The translations under genes and the position numbers were made by a program. The notes below the pieces were generated by a model that made no database searches, was not told the DNA's origin, and was given only the letters and a program-made list of their open reading frames with translations. A stretch of DNA of 64,000 bases from CAILHX01 sp036561085 (GTDB lineage: Bacteria; Pseudomonadota; Gammaproteobacteria; Burkholderiales; Methylophilaceae), in the NCBI GenBank assembly GCA_036561085.1, contig DATBPY010000023.1, positions 14,792-78,791 of the forward strand, given 5' to 3'. This document shows, in pieces, positions 34,915 to 44,407 of the stretch. Position 1 is the stretch's first letter. Every line of letters begins with the position of its first letter.

Positions 34915-36555
34915 ATGTCGCCCGGACTAGATCACGATTGGCATTCCGTATTTGCCACCCCTAAGCCCAATGTCGGCGAGCGTACCAAAATACGTTTGCT
35001 CATCATATTGTGTACGCTATGGCTACTCTTCGGTTTAGTCGGGCATATGCCGTGGAAGCCCGACGAGCTTCAAAGCATCAGCATCATCAAGCATCTGCTC
35101 AACGGTGGCGATTGGCTTATTCCGATGATGGCGGGAGATGCGTTTCTAAAGAATCCGCCCCTGTATTATCTTTCTGCAGCCCTTTCCGCCAAATTATTTT
35201 CACCGTTGTTTGGCATGCATGATGCGGCAAGGTTAGTCAGCGGCATATGGATGACGTTGACCTTGTTATTTGTGGGCATGACAGGGCGTGAGCTTTGGGG
35301 AACTGGTTCCGGACGGCAAGCGACCCTGATCTTTATCAGTTCCATAGGGATGGTGTTTTCCGCGCACATGATCAGTCCCGAGGTGGCCGGGCTGATGTCA
35401 TATGCGATGGTGTTCTACGGTTTGGCGCTGGCTCCCCGGCGACCATTACGAGCCGGATTGATCCTTGGTTTGGGGGTCGGTATCGGATTTCTTGCCAAGG
35501 GTTTGCTTAATCTTGAAGTCATGTTGACCACGGCATTGATGCTGCCCTTGTTGTCCAATCATTGGCGGCGTACATCGTATGCGCAAACCTTGGGCATCAT
35601 GGTGATAGTCGCTGCGCCATGGATCGCGCCATGGCTGATCCTGCTGCATCAAAAATCTCCGGATTTATTCAATACCTGGCTGACCGACAGCCGGGCGATT
35701 GCCAACCATACCGGTTACGTCGTCAAAGGACTGGCATGGTATGCCTGGCCTGCGCTTCCTCTCGCCTTATGGACTTTATGGAGCATGCGTCCCAACCATA
35801 GTTCGGTACAGATATCGCTATTATTCTTTCTGGTGCAATTCGCGATTCTAGGTACCGGCATCAATAATAACGACGTCTATCTGTTACCGTTCTTGTTGCC
35901 GTTGACCCTGTTGGCCACTCCCGCCATCGATAAATTACAACGTAGTTTTGCCAGTATTCTCAGCTGGTTCGGCGTGATGTTGTTCGGCGCATTGGCTGTC
36001 TTCGTATGGACTGGTTGGGTGGCGATGACGATGGGCGTGCCGACGAAGCTGGCTGGACGTGCACATATATTGTCCAGCAGTTATGTGCCGCACTTCAATT
36101 TTGTAGCTATCGCATTGGCAATCGCAATGACATTGCTGTGGGCGGCGGTGGTCTTCAAAAGCCACCGCTCGAACCGTGCAGCTGTCACCGATTGGGCGGT
36201 AGGCATGACCATGGCCTGGGCGCTGGTGATGACTTTATGGCTGCCCTGGCTGGACGCTGCCAAAAGTTATCAACCGGTATTTGCGTCCATGCAAAAAACC
36301 CTTCCCAAGCAATTCGGTTGCATCATTAGTCGAGACGTAGGGCCATCGCAGCGCGCAGCTATCGATTACTACATTAACCTGAAAGTACAGCGTTTCGAAC
36401 TGATGCAAAATCTGCGCGCCTGTGATTTGTATCTGATCCAGGATGAGCGTGATCAGCAGAAGATAGATCCCGGTAGCGACTGGAAACTGATCTGGCAAGG
36501 TAAACGCTCTAGCGATAGACATGAGAGCTTCAGATTGTTCCAGTACCTGAATTAA
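34915..36555 (+). CDS. ArnT-like glycosyltransferase (GT-C / PMT family)
   Basis: A 546-residue integral membrane protein with about eleven to twelve hydrophobic segments. The first periplasmic loop has the GT-C acidic pair in PWKPDELQS and the FLKNPPLYY segment seen in ArnT and related polyprenyl-phosphate sugar transferases. The C-terminal soluble part (about 450-546) has CIISRDVGPSQRAAIDYY. The sugar donor and acceptor cannot be read from the sequence; no lipid A or O-antigen genes lie nearby. The stop shares TTAA with the convergent trhO. Confidence 0.8.
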   Translation: MSPGLDHDWHSVFATPKPNVGERTKIRLLIILCTLWLLFGLVGHMPWKPDELQSISIIKHLLNGGDWLIPMMAGDAFLKNPPLYYLSAALSAKLFSPLFGMHDAARLVSGIWMTLTLLFVGMTGRELWGTGSGRQATLIFISSIGMVFSAHMISPEVAGLMSYAMVFYGLALAPRRPLRAGLILGLGVGIGFLAKGLLNLEVMLTTALMLPLLSNHWRRTSYAQTLGIMVIVAAPWIAPWLILLHQKSPDLFNTWLTDSRAIANHTGYVVKGLAWYAWPALPLALWTLWSMRPNHSSVQISLLFFLVQFAILGTGINNNDVYLLPFLLPLTLLATPAIDKLQRSFASILSWFGVMLFGALAVFVWTGWVAMTMGVPTKLAGRAHILSSSYVPHFNFVAIALAIAMTLLWAAVVFKSHRSNRAAVTDWAVGMTMAWALVMTLWLPWLDAAKSYQPVFASMQKTLPKQFGCIISRDVGPSQRAAIDYYINLKVQRFELMQNLRACDLYLIQDERDQQKIDPGSDWKLIWQGKRSSDRHESFRLFQYLN

Positions 36556-37487
36556 TCGCTACGTTTTTTCTGCGGCTCTCCGATGTGGGCCCGCCCTTGC
36601 TTTAGCGCTAATTCCACTTGCAACTGCCGTTCCGCGGCGCTGGCTCGCTTCTCTTCAGTCAGTTTTTCTATACAGTGCGGGCAGGAGACTCCCTGTACGA
36701 AGTCTGGCGACATCTTGTCTTCTGCAGAAATCGGATGGCGGCAGGTGTAACACTGATCGTAATGTCCGAGTTCCAATCCTTGCCCAACCGCTACCCGCTG
36801 GTCGAACACAAAACATTCGCCCTGCCACAGGCTTTGTTCGGCAGGAACTTCTTCCAGGTATTTCAGTATCCCGCCCTGGAGATGGTAAACCTCTTCAAAC
36901 CCTAGTTCCATCATCAATGAACTGGCTTTTTCACAACGTATACCCCCGGTGCAAAACATGGCGACTTTTTTATGTTTGGCCGGATCAAGATTCTTTTCCA
37001 CGTATTCAGGGAACTCCCTGAACGTAGTAGTATGGGGATCGAGTGCGCCACGAAAGGTACCGATGTCATGCTCATAACTATTACGCGTGTCGATCAGCAC
37101 CACCTCAGGATCTGAAATAAGATCATTCCAGGCTTGCGGTGCGACATAAGTCCCCACTTTGTGGGTAGGGCTGATACCCGCAACTCCCAGAGTCACGATC
37201 TCTTTTTTCAGTCGCACTTTCATGCGGTAAAAAGGTGTTTTCACGGCAAGCGATTCTTTATGCTCGATATCTTGCAATCGAACATCCGCTTTGAGAAAAG
37301 CCATGAGCGCATCGATTCCTGCACGACTTCCTGCAACTGTACCGTTAATGCCTTCCTCAGCCAATAATAGCGTACCTTTCAGCTTTTGCAGGAGGCAAAA
37401 ATCCAGTAGCTTGGGCTGCAATTCGCGATAATCCGGCAGCTTGGCGAATTTATATAAAGCAGCGACGACGATGGATGGATCAGACAC
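36552..37487 (-). CDS. trhO: tRNA uridine(34) hydroxylase (rhodanese-like)
   Basis: A 311-residue TrhO/YceA protein that hydroxylates U34 of certain tRNAs. An N-terminal acylphosphatase-like domain (LLAEEGINGTVAGSR) precedes a rhodanese domain with catalytic loop FCTGGIRCEKAS, and a C-terminal cysteine-rich region (CYTCRHPIS, CPHC). The start is a GTG with AGGA upstream. It is divergent from moaA across 112 bp that must hold both promoters. Confidence 0.95.
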   Translation of the reverse strand: MSDPSIVVAALYKFAKLPDYRELQPKLLDFCLLQKLKGTLLLAEEGINGTVAGSRAGIDALMAFLKADVRLQDIEHKESLAVKTPFYRMKVRLKKEIVTLGVAGISPTHKVGTYVAPQAWNDLISDPEVVLIDTRNSYEHDIGTFRGALDPHTTTFREFPEYVEKNLDPAKHKKVAMFCTGGIRCEKASSLMMELGFEEVYHLQGGILKYLEEVPAEQSLWQGECFVFDQRVAVGQGLELGHYDQCYTCRHPISAEDKMSPDFVQGVSCPHCIEKLTEEKRASAAERQLQVELALKQGRAHIGEPQKKRSD

Positions 37488-37599
37488 ACGGATTTCCTAT
37501 GGTTGCAGCATCCCAGAAAATGCGGGTGCTAATAAACTTGTTACTCATGAAAAGGTCTTATAAAAAGAGTGGTTCGGGAAAAATGGTAGGATATAACAT

Positions 37600-38610
37600 A
37601 TGAAATCCAATGTTGACAACATCTCGCCGTTAATTGATCGCTTCGGGCGTAAGGTGGACTATATCCGTTTGTCTATCACCGACCGTTGTGACTTTCGTTG
37701 CCTCTATTGCATGAGCGAAGAGATGACATTCTTGCCGCGTGAGGAAGTTTTGACGCTGGAGGAATGCGCGCGACTGGTAAAAGTCTTTGTAGGCTTGGGT
37801 GTAAACAAGGTGCGGATCACCGGGGGCGAGCCGTTGGTACGCAAGAACGCGCTGTGGTTATTTAACGAGATCGGACAACTGCCGGGGTTGCGTGAACTAG
37901 TGACCACCACCAACGGTTCGCAACTTGAACAGTATGCAGATGCGTTGCGTGCAGCAGGTGTCGACCGTATCAATATCAGTGTAGATAGTCTGGATGCACA
38001 GCGCTTCAAACGAATCACGCGTACTGGAGACTTGAATAAGGTATTGCGCGGCCTGGCAGCAGCCAAAAAGGCCGGTTTCAAAGGCATCAAGATCAATACA
38101 GTATTGATGCACGGCATCAATGATGATGAAGCTGAAGGTCTTGTGCAGTTCGCGGTAGAGCACGAGGTTGACATCTCTTTCATCGAAGAAATGCCGCTGG
38201 GCGAAGTAGACCACAGTCGCGATTCCTCTTGCGTAAGCAATGACGAGACGCTGATCAGACTGCAAAAGTCTTTTACGCTGATCCCTAGCACCGAGAATAC
38301 AGGCGGCCCTGCGCGATATTGGCGTATTCCGAACAGCAAGACTAAGGTCGGTTTTATCTCTCCGCACAGCCATAATTTTTGTGAAGCCTGCAATCGGGTA
38401 CGTATCACCTGCAATGGTCAATTGTATTTATGTCTGGGGCAGGACGACAAAGTGGACTTGATGACCATACTGCGCGAACATCCTGAGGATGATGAACCGT
38501 TGCGCGTCGCCATCCTGCAAAGTATGCAAGTCAAACCCAAAGGGCACGATTTCGATTTGAGGCGTGTTCAGCCGGCCGTAGTACGTTTCATGTCAGTCAC
38601 CGGCGGTTAA
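37600..38610 (+). CDS. moaA: GTP 3',8-cyclase
   Basis: A 336-residue radical-SAM enzyme for the first step of molybdenum cofactor synthesis. The N-terminal cluster motif is CDFRCLYC, the GGEPL motif follows, the C-terminal cluster region is CEACNRVRITCNG, and it ends in the functional Gly-Gly. It leads moaA-mobA-mobB-moeA. The other moa/mog genes are not in the window. Confidence 0.97.
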   Translation: MKSNVDNISPLIDRFGRKVDYIRLSITDRCDFRCLYCMSEEMTFLPREEVLTLEECARLVKVFVGLGVNKVRITGGEPLVRKNALWLFNEIGQLPGLRELVTTTNGSQLEQYADALRAAGVDRINISVDSLDAQRFKRITRTGDLNKVLRGLAAAKKAGFKGIKINTVLMHGINDDEAEGLVQFAVEHEVDISFIEEMPLGEVDHSRDSSCVSNDETLIRLQKSFTLIPSTENTGGPARYWRIPNSKTKVGFISPHSHNFCEACNRVRITCNGQLYLCLGQDDKVDLMTILREHPEDDEPLRVAILQSMQVKPKGHDFDLRRVQPAVVRFMSVTGG

Positions 38611-38639
38611 TCCGTTGGTGAGATTGAAGGTATCGGGGT

Positions 38640-39209
38640 ATGAAAATCACGGGTATCGTTTTGGCAGGGGGGCTAGGCCGTCGCATGGGTGGCGTGGACA
38701 AAGGTCTGATGACATTGCATGGCAGGACAATGGTGCAGCATGTGCTGGAACGTTTGGCTCCACAGGTAGACGAATTGTTAGTGAATGCTAACCAGAATCT
38801 TGAACAATATGCCGCTTTTGGCTATCGCGTCATTGCAGACAACCTATCTGAATATGCCGGGCCTTTAGCGGGATTACAAGCCGGTTTGACTGAGGCACGC
38901 AATGACTGGGTGGCAACAGTGCCTTGCGATTCACCGTTTTTACCGCTCGATTTGATTGCGCGATTAAAAGCAGCTTTGCTGGAACATAAAACTGAGGTTG
39001 CGATAGCAACGACCTTAGGCCAACCGCATCCCGTGTTTTGTCTTTGTCAGCGTAGCGTGCTGCCGCATCTGACATCCTTTCTGGATAGCGGGGGGCGCAG
39101 ATTCGAGATGTGGTATGCCGATTTGAAAGTGGTAGAAGTCAATTTCGACGATCAAGCCGATGCCTTCAAAAACATCAATACACCGCAGGAATTGGCAGCG
39201 GAAAATTGA
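38640..39209 (+). CDS. mobA: Molybdenum cofactor guanylyltransferase
   Basis: A 189-residue nucleotidyltransferase that adds GMP to molybdopterin-Mo to make the bis-MGD cofactor. The GTP-binding motif LAGGLGRRMGGVDKGL is at the N-terminus, with AGPLAGLQAGL and VATVPCDSPFLP following. Its presence implies DMSO-reductase-family molybdoenzymes in the organism. The stop overlaps the mobB TTG start. Confidence 0.96.
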   Translation: MKITGIVLAGGLGRRMGGVDKGLMTLHGRTMVQHVLERLAPQVDELLVNANQNLEQYAAFGYRVIADNLSEYAGPLAGLQAGLTEARNDWVATVPCDSPFLPLDLIARLKAALLEHKTEVAIATTLGQPHPVFCLCQRSVLPHLTSFLDSGGRRFEMWYADLKVVEVNFDDQADAFKNINTPQELAAEN

Positions 39210-39721
39210 CTACGCCCTTACTCGGATTCTGCGCATACGCTAGCGGCACGGGCAAAACAACTCTGCTCATCAGTCTCATTCCTTTATTAAATGAGGCTGG
39301 CTTGCGCATATCGGTCATCAAACATACTCACCATCCTGTTGATATCGATCAACCGGGCAAGGACAGTTACAGATTACGCAAATCCGGCGCAGTACAGATG
39401 TTGTTGAGTTCAAATGAGCGATTGGCATTGATGACTGAGCGAACGCGGGCGGAAAAAGATACTGAGCCTGATTTGCAAGAGCTGTTGCGCCAAATGGACA
39501 CCAGCCTCGCGGATTTGATCGTAGTAGAAGGATTCAAACATGCACCTATTCCCAAAATAGAGATTTATCGTCCTTCCCTAGGTACTCCATTGCTGGCGGA
39601 ACATGATGCGCACATTATCGCTATTGCCGCAGACGGTGAAGTGAAAACCAAACTGCCGGTACTGGATCTGAATAATCCGGTTAACATTTGCGCATTCGTA
39701 CAGACGTGGTTGAAGGGGTAG
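39206..39721 (+). CDS. mobB: Molybdopterin-guanine dinucleotide biosynthesis protein B
   Basis: A 171-residue P-loop GTP-binding helper of MobA. The N-terminus LLGFCAYASGTGKTTLL carries the phosphate-binding loop; the usual first glycine of the Walker A pattern is replaced. The KHTHHPVDIDQPGKDSYRLRKSGA segment and LIVVEGFKHAPIPKIE are diagnostic of MobB. Start TTG overlaps the mobA stop (TTGA); the upstream open frame lies within mobA. Its own stop is followed at once by a six-codon micro-ORF leading into moeA. Confidence 0.93.
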   Translation: MTTPLLGFCAYASGTGKTTLLISLIPLLNEAGLRISVIKHTHHPVDIDQPGKDSYRLRKSGAVQMLLSSNERLALMTERTRAEKDTEPDLQELLRQMDTSLADLIVVEGFKHAPIPKIEIYRPSLGTPLLAEHDAHIIAIAADGEVKTKLPVLDLNNPVNICAFVQTWLKG

Positions 39722-39742
39722 ATGATGAGTACAAGTAAATGA
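39722..39742 (+). other. Six-codon micro-ORF coupled to moeA
   Basis: ATG ATG AGT ACA AGT AAA TGA begins one base after the mobB stop and ends in an ATGA that contains the moeA start codon. An AAGGGG element stands just before the micro-ORF, whereas no Shine-Dalgarno is visible directly ahead of moeA. This suggests re-initiation at moeA, though chance cannot be excluded. Confidence 0.35.
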
Positions 39743-41007
39743 GTAAAGATAAAGTGGATTTCATAGCCGCCAGTTGCACTGATGATTACGATCCGAATTC
39801 GATGCCGGTGGAGCAGGCTAGGCGGCTTATACGGCAATACCTTACTCCTGTGCATGACCAGGAATCGTTACCCATTCGTGAAGCTTTGGGACGAGTATTG
39901 GCGGCCGATATATTGTCGCCTTGCAATGTACCTAATCATGACAATTCAGCGATGGATGGCTACGCTTTTAATGGCGATGACATTGCAACTGAAATTGCGC
40001 TGAAGTTGATCGGCACGGCTTTCGCCGGAAAACCCTATAGCGGAAAAGTAGGTCGCGGCGAATGCGTGCGCATCATGACGGGCGCGGTGATGCCGGATAA
40101 AACCGATACCGTGGTTCCGCAAGAGCAGGCGCAAGTCGAAGGCGAAAGCGTAACTTTTATGGCAGGACCCAAGCGCGGCCAGCATCGCCGTTTTGCGGGT
40201 GAAGATTTGAAGTTGGGGCAAGTGGTATTGTCTAGGGGGCATTTGATCCGGCCGGCGGATTTGGGGTTGGTAGCATCACTGGGCATGGGAGAAGTGAGCA
40301 TGTACCGCAGCTTACGAGTAGCTTTCTTTTCCACGGGCGATGAACTTACTGGTGTCGGCCAGGCGTTGGAAACGGGACAAGTCTACGATAGCAACCGCTA
40401 CACCATTTACGGCATGTTGATGAGGCTGGGTGTAGAAGTGATCGATATGGGAGTGGTGCGTGACGATCCCGCTTTGCTGGAACAAGCGCTGATCACCGCC
40501 TCAACCTCTGCCGATGTCGTGATGACAAGCGGCGGTGTCTCCGTAGGCGAAGCCGATTTCATGAAGCTGCTATTAGAAAAGCTGGGCCAGGTAGTGTTTT
40601 GGAAAATCGCCATGAAACCGGGACGACCGTTGGCGTACGGTAAAGTCGGCAATGCGCATTATTTTGGATTGCCTGGCAATCCGGTGTCAGTGATGGTGAC
40701 TTTCTATCAGTTCGTGCGCGAGGCCTTGCTGCTGTTGATGGGAAACAGCCATCCAACGGCGATACCGTTGTTGTCCGCCATGTGTGTCGACGAGATCAAA
40801 AAAGCGCCCGGGCGCACGGAATTCCAGCGCGGGATATTAAGCCGGGGTGCCGAGGGTGCATGGAAAGTACGCCTTACGGGCAACCAAGGCTCGGGTATAT
40901 TAAGCTCAATGAGCGAAGCCAATTGCTTTGTGGTGTTGGCTGAAGATTGCGCCAATGTGCCTGCAGGAACCGTAGTGCAAGTACAAATTATGGACGGATT
41001 GGTGTAA
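39739..41007 (+). CDS. moeA: Molybdopterin molybdenumtransferase
   Basis: A 422-residue enzyme inserting molybdate into adenylylated molybdopterin. The DNSAMDGYAF motif, MTGAVMPDKTDTVVPQE, FFSTGDEL, SGGVSVGEADF, GLPGNPVS and the C-terminal domain are present. The N-terminus carries about 20 extra residues before the family core. It closes the Moco group; flhB follows 43 bp later from its own apparent promoter. Confidence 0.96.
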   Translation: MSKDKVDFIAASCTDDYDPNSMPVEQARRLIRQYLTPVHDQESLPIREALGRVLAADILSPCNVPNHDNSAMDGYAFNGDDIATEIALKLIGTAFAGKPYSGKVGRGECVRIMTGAVMPDKTDTVVPQEQAQVEGESVTFMAGPKRGQHRRFAGEDLKLGQVVLSRGHLIRPADLGLVASLGMGEVSMYRSLRVAFFSTGDELTGVGQALETGQVYDSNRYTIYGMLMRLGVEVIDMGVVRDDPALLEQALITASTSADVVMTSGGVSVGEADFMKLLLEKLGQVVFWKIAMKPGRPLAYGKVGNAHYFGLPGNPVSVMVTFYQFVREALLLLMGNSHPTAIPLLSAMCVDEIKKAPGRTEFQRGILSRGAEGAWKVRLTGNQGSGILSSMSEANCFVVLAEDCANVPAGTVVQVQIMDGLV

Positions 41008-41012
41008 AGTAT

Positions 41013-41040
41013 TTGTTTTACAGGCACTTACGTCTATAAT
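41013..41040 (+). promoter_or_regulatory. Sigma-70-like promoter directly ahead of flhB
   Basis: TTGTTT (41013-41018), a 16-bp spacer and TATAAT (41035-41040). Transcription would begin near 41046-41048, only three to five bases before the flhB ATG, so the messenger would be nearly leaderless. No good Shine-Dalgarno sequence stands before flhB. Confidence 0.5.
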
Positions 41041-41050
41041 CTGAGACACT

Positions 41051-42208
41051 ATGGCAGAACAAGAAAGCGACCTTGAAAGAACCGAGCCGGCCTCGCAACG
41101 AAGGCTGGACGAGGCTCGCGAGAAAGGCAACATCCCGCGCTCCAGAGAGCTCAACACATTCGCCATCACCATGGCTGGGGCAGTTTCGCTGCTGATATTG
41201 GGTGCTGGGTTCGCAGATGGCTTGCGTGCGCTGATGCAGCACTGGTTCACATTCAATTATCGCATGCTGTCAGACCCCATGTTGATGTGGCATGGTTTTA
41301 TAGATTCAGTCATCGCCGTGCTATTTTTATTTATCCCTTTTATGGTGATTCTGGTGTTGGCAGCTCTCATGGCACCGATGTCGATCGGCGGTTGGATGTT
41401 CAGTTCGGATGCGCTACAGCCGGATTTCAGCCGCCTTAATCCATTAAAAGGTTTCGCCCGCGTTTTTTCCCTGAATGGTTTGGCAGAACTGGTGAAAGCG
41501 ATATTCAAGGCACTCTTGGTAGGCGGCTTGGGTTTCTGGATCATCTGGGGAAAAAGGGAAGAGATACTGAGTCTTGCTGCTGAGCCCGTCAGTGGTGGCA
41601 TTCCGCATGCGTTGCATATCATGGCATGGAGTTTTGTAATGATCACTGCGGCGATGCTGGTGATCGTTCTTATGGATGTGCCCTATCAGCTTTGGCAATA
41701 CCATCACAAACTACGCATGACCAAAGAAGAAATACGCAAAGAAATGCGCGAGAGCGAAGGCGATCCGCATATCAAAGGGCGTATTAGATCTTTACAACGC
41801 GAAGCAGCACGCAAACGCATGATGGCCGAAGTGCCTACGGCAGACGTGATTGTTACCAACCCTACTCACTACGCAGTCGCTTTGCTTTATAAGCCGGAAA
41901 GCATGCGTGCGCCTAAAGTACTGGCCAAGGGTAGCTATCTACTGGCCCAACGCATCCGTGAGTTGGGCGAGGAAAACAATGTACCCATCCTGGAAGCCCC
42001 TTCTTTGGCACGTGCGCTTTACCGACATGCAGAGATAGAACAAGAGATACCTTCTGCATTGTTTGCGGCGGTGGCCGAAGTTCTGGCGTATATTTACCAA
42101 CTTCACAGCTATAATAGCGGCGAAGGTGCGCAACCATTGATGCCTAAAGATCTGCCGGTGCCCAAGGAATTGGATTTCGAGCCGCCGGAAGATGCAGTGT
42201 TTAACTAA
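41051..42208 (+). CDS. flhB: Flagellar type III export protein FlhB
   Basis: A 385-residue export-gate component and substrate-specificity switch. The family start is DLERTEPASQRRLDEAREKG. Four membrane spans lie between about 35 and 215, and the autocleavage site is NPTH with Asn270-Pro271. The C-terminus is longer than in Salmonella, with a Pro-rich end. It is paired with flhA 51 bp downstream. No other flagellar gene is in the window. Confidence 0.97.
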   Translation: MAEQESDLERTEPASQRRLDEAREKGNIPRSRELNTFAITMAGAVSLLILGAGFADGLRALMQHWFTFNYRMLSDPMLMWHGFIDSVIAVLFLFIPFMVILVLAALMAPMSIGGWMFSSDALQPDFSRLNPLKGFARVFSLNGLAELVKAIFKALLVGGLGFWIIWGKREEILSLAAEPVSGGIPHALHIMAWSFVMITAAMLVIVLMDVPYQLWQYHHKLRMTKEEIRKEMRESEGDPHIKGRIRSLQREAARKRMMAEVPTADVIVTNPTHYAVALLYKPESMRAPKVLAKGSYLLAQRIRELGEENNVPILEAPSLARALYRHAEIEQEIPSALFAAVAEVLAYIYQLHSYNSGEGAQPLMPKDLPVPKELDFEPPEDAVFN

Positions 42209-42259
42209 AGATTAACCAAGCAATTAATTAAGTAAAAAGCAGCACACAGGAGTGCGTGA

Positions 42260-44335
42260 ATGGCGATTGAAGCCCCAAAAGTAGGGATGCGGGAATTTGC
42301 ACTACCACTGCTCATCATCATGATTCTGGGCATGATGGTATTGCCCCTGCCTACCATTTTGCTCGATCTGTTATTCACCTTCAATATCGCTTTGGCCATG
42401 ATCGTCATCATGGTCAGTATCTACACCCTTAAACCTTTGGATTTCGCAGCATTTCCTACAGTGCTGCTGCTGACGACATTGCTGCGTCTGTCGCTGAATG
42501 TGGCTTCGGCGCGTGTCGTGCTGCTGCAGGGGCATACCGGGCCGGACGCGGCTGGTAAGGTGATCGAAGCCTTCGGCCACTTCCTGGTGGGCGGTAATTA
42601 CGCCGTCGGTATCATCGTGTTCACCATTCTGGTGATCATCAATTTCGTGGTAATTACCAAAGGTGCCGGCCGTATCGCTGAAGTGAGCGCACGGTTCACT
42701 TTGGACGCGATGCCGGGTAAGCAAATGGCCATCGATGCCGACCTCAATGCCGGCATGATAGGCGAAGACGATGCCAGAAGGCGTCGTGCAGAAATCGCGC
42801 AAGAAGCAGATTTTTACGGCGCCATGGACGGTGCCAGTAAGTTCGTGCGCGGTGACGCCGTAGCCGGTATTTTGATCGTATTCATTAACATTATCGGCGG
42901 TTTGATCGTCGGTATGGTGCAGCATGGGCTGGATTTCGCCACTGCACTGAACAATTACACGTTGCTCACCATCGGTGACGGCCTGGTAGCGCAAATCCCC
43001 GCGCTGATCATCTCTACTGCCGCAGGTATCGTGGTGACCCGAGTCGGCGGCGATGACGATAAAGACATCGGTACCCAACTGTTGGGTCAGATGTTTGCAA
43101 ACTCCAAAGTGCTATACCTCACTGGCGGGCTATTGTGCATCATGGGCTTGATCCCTGGTATGCCACACTTCGCTTTCCTGTTGTTGGGTAGCGGTGCCGC
43201 CTGGATAGGCTATACCATGGACAAGCGTGCCCGTCTGGCGATTGAAGGTACTGATAACGTCAAAGCCGTATTGCCTCCGCCTACCGACGAGATGCCGGAA
43301 GTGGGCTGGGAAGATGTGCAGTCGGTAGACGTGATCGGTCTGGAAGTCGGCTATCGCCTGATTCCGTTAGTGGATCGTGGGCAAGATGGCGAATTGCTGC
43401 GTCGTATTCGGGGTATCCGTAAGAAGTTTGCATTGGATTCCGGGTTTCTGGTTCCCCCCGTGCATATCCGCGACAATCTTGAATTGAAGCCGAATGTTTA
43501 TCGCGTGGTGCTCAAAGGCGTAGAGATCGGCCAAGGCGAAGGTTTTGTGAACCAATACCTTGCCATTAATCCAGGTCGCGTGAGCGGTGAGTTGATCGGC
43601 GTACAAACCAAAGACCCGACTTTCGGTTTGCCTGCGGTATGGATCGAGAATGAAATGCGCGACCAAGCACAAGCTTATGGTTATACCGTGGTAGATGCAT
43701 CTACCGTGATCGCGACCCATCTTTCCAATGTGATCCAAACGCATGCTTCTGAATTGCTGGGACGAGAAGAAACACAGCAATTGGTGGATCGTGTGGCTAA
43801 AGAATCGCCCAAGCTGGTGGAAGATCTTATTCCCAAGACCTTGCAGCTCAGTACCTTGCAGAAAGTGTTGCAGAACCTGTTGGCTGAAGGCGTGCATATC
43901 CGTGACATGCGTACCATATTGGAAGTATTGGCGGATCACGCGATGCGTACCCAGGATACGGAAGTGCTGACCGCGGCTGTGCGTACCGCCTTGGGTCGTG
44001 CCATTACCCAGCAGCTATTCGCCGGTAATGAAGAGATACAGGTGATCGCGCTTGAACCTCGTTTGGAAAGTATGTTGATGCATGCCACGCAGACTCCGGG
44101 CATGGATGGCCCAGGGCTGGAACCAGGTCTGGCAGAGCAATTGCTGGAAGGCGTCAGTCAATCTGCTGCCGAGCAGGAGCAGATGGGTGTGCCTTCGGTG
44201 TTGCTGGTGCCCAGCCAGTTGCGTTCCGTATTGTCGCGTTTTCTGCGCCGCTCCGTACCTAATCTCAGCGTGCTGGCCCATAACGAGATTCCGGATGGCC
44301 GCACCATCCGCATCGTGCACACTGTTGGCGGTTAA
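42260..44335 (+). CDS. flhA: Flagellar export gate protein FlhA
   Basis: A 691-residue protein with eight membrane spans (about 15-310) and a large cytosolic domain that docks export chaperones. The FHIPEP region is recognisable as FATFPTVLLLTTLLRLSLNVASARVVL-type sequence near residues 55-80, and GAGRIAEVSARFTLDAMPGKQMAIDADLN is diagnostic. An AGGAG stands eight bases before the ATG. Unusually, the next gene is a SoxYZ-like carrier rather than flhF. Confidence 0.97.
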   Translation: MAIEAPKVGMREFALPLLIIMILGMMVLPLPTILLDLLFTFNIALAMIVIMVSIYTLKPLDFAAFPTVLLLTTLLRLSLNVASARVVLLQGHTGPDAAGKVIEAFGHFLVGGNYAVGIIVFTILVIINFVVITKGAGRIAEVSARFTLDAMPGKQMAIDADLNAGMIGEDDARRRRAEIAQEADFYGAMDGASKFVRGDAVAGILIVFINIIGGLIVGMVQHGLDFATALNNYTLLTIGDGLVAQIPALIISTAAGIVVTRVGGDDDKDIGTQLLGQMFANSKVLYLTGGLLCIMGLIPGMPHFAFLLLGSGAAWIGYTMDKRARLAIEGTDNVKAVLPPPTDEMPEVGWEDVQSVDVIGLEVGYRLIPLVDRGQDGELLRRIRGIRKKFALDSGFLVPPVHIRDNLELKPNVYRVVLKGVEIGQGEGFVNQYLAINPGRVSGELIGVQTKDPTFGLPAVWIENEMRDQAQAYGYTVVDASTVIATHLSNVIQTHASELLGREETQQLVDRVAKESPKLVEDLIPKTLQLSTLQKVLQNLLAEGVHIRDMRTILEVLADHAMRTQDTEVLTAAVRTALGRAITQQLFAGNEEIQVIALEPRLESMLMHATQTPGMDGPGLEPGLAEQLLEGVSQSAAEQEQMGVPSVLLVPSQLRSVLSRFLRRSVPNLSVLAHNEIPDGRTIRIVHTVGG

Positions 44336-44407
44336 AAGAGAGCCTGAACGAGCCCCCATTTCCGTTGTCTACTGCTATATCCACAGTGTTACTTTGAAGG
44401 ATTTCTG

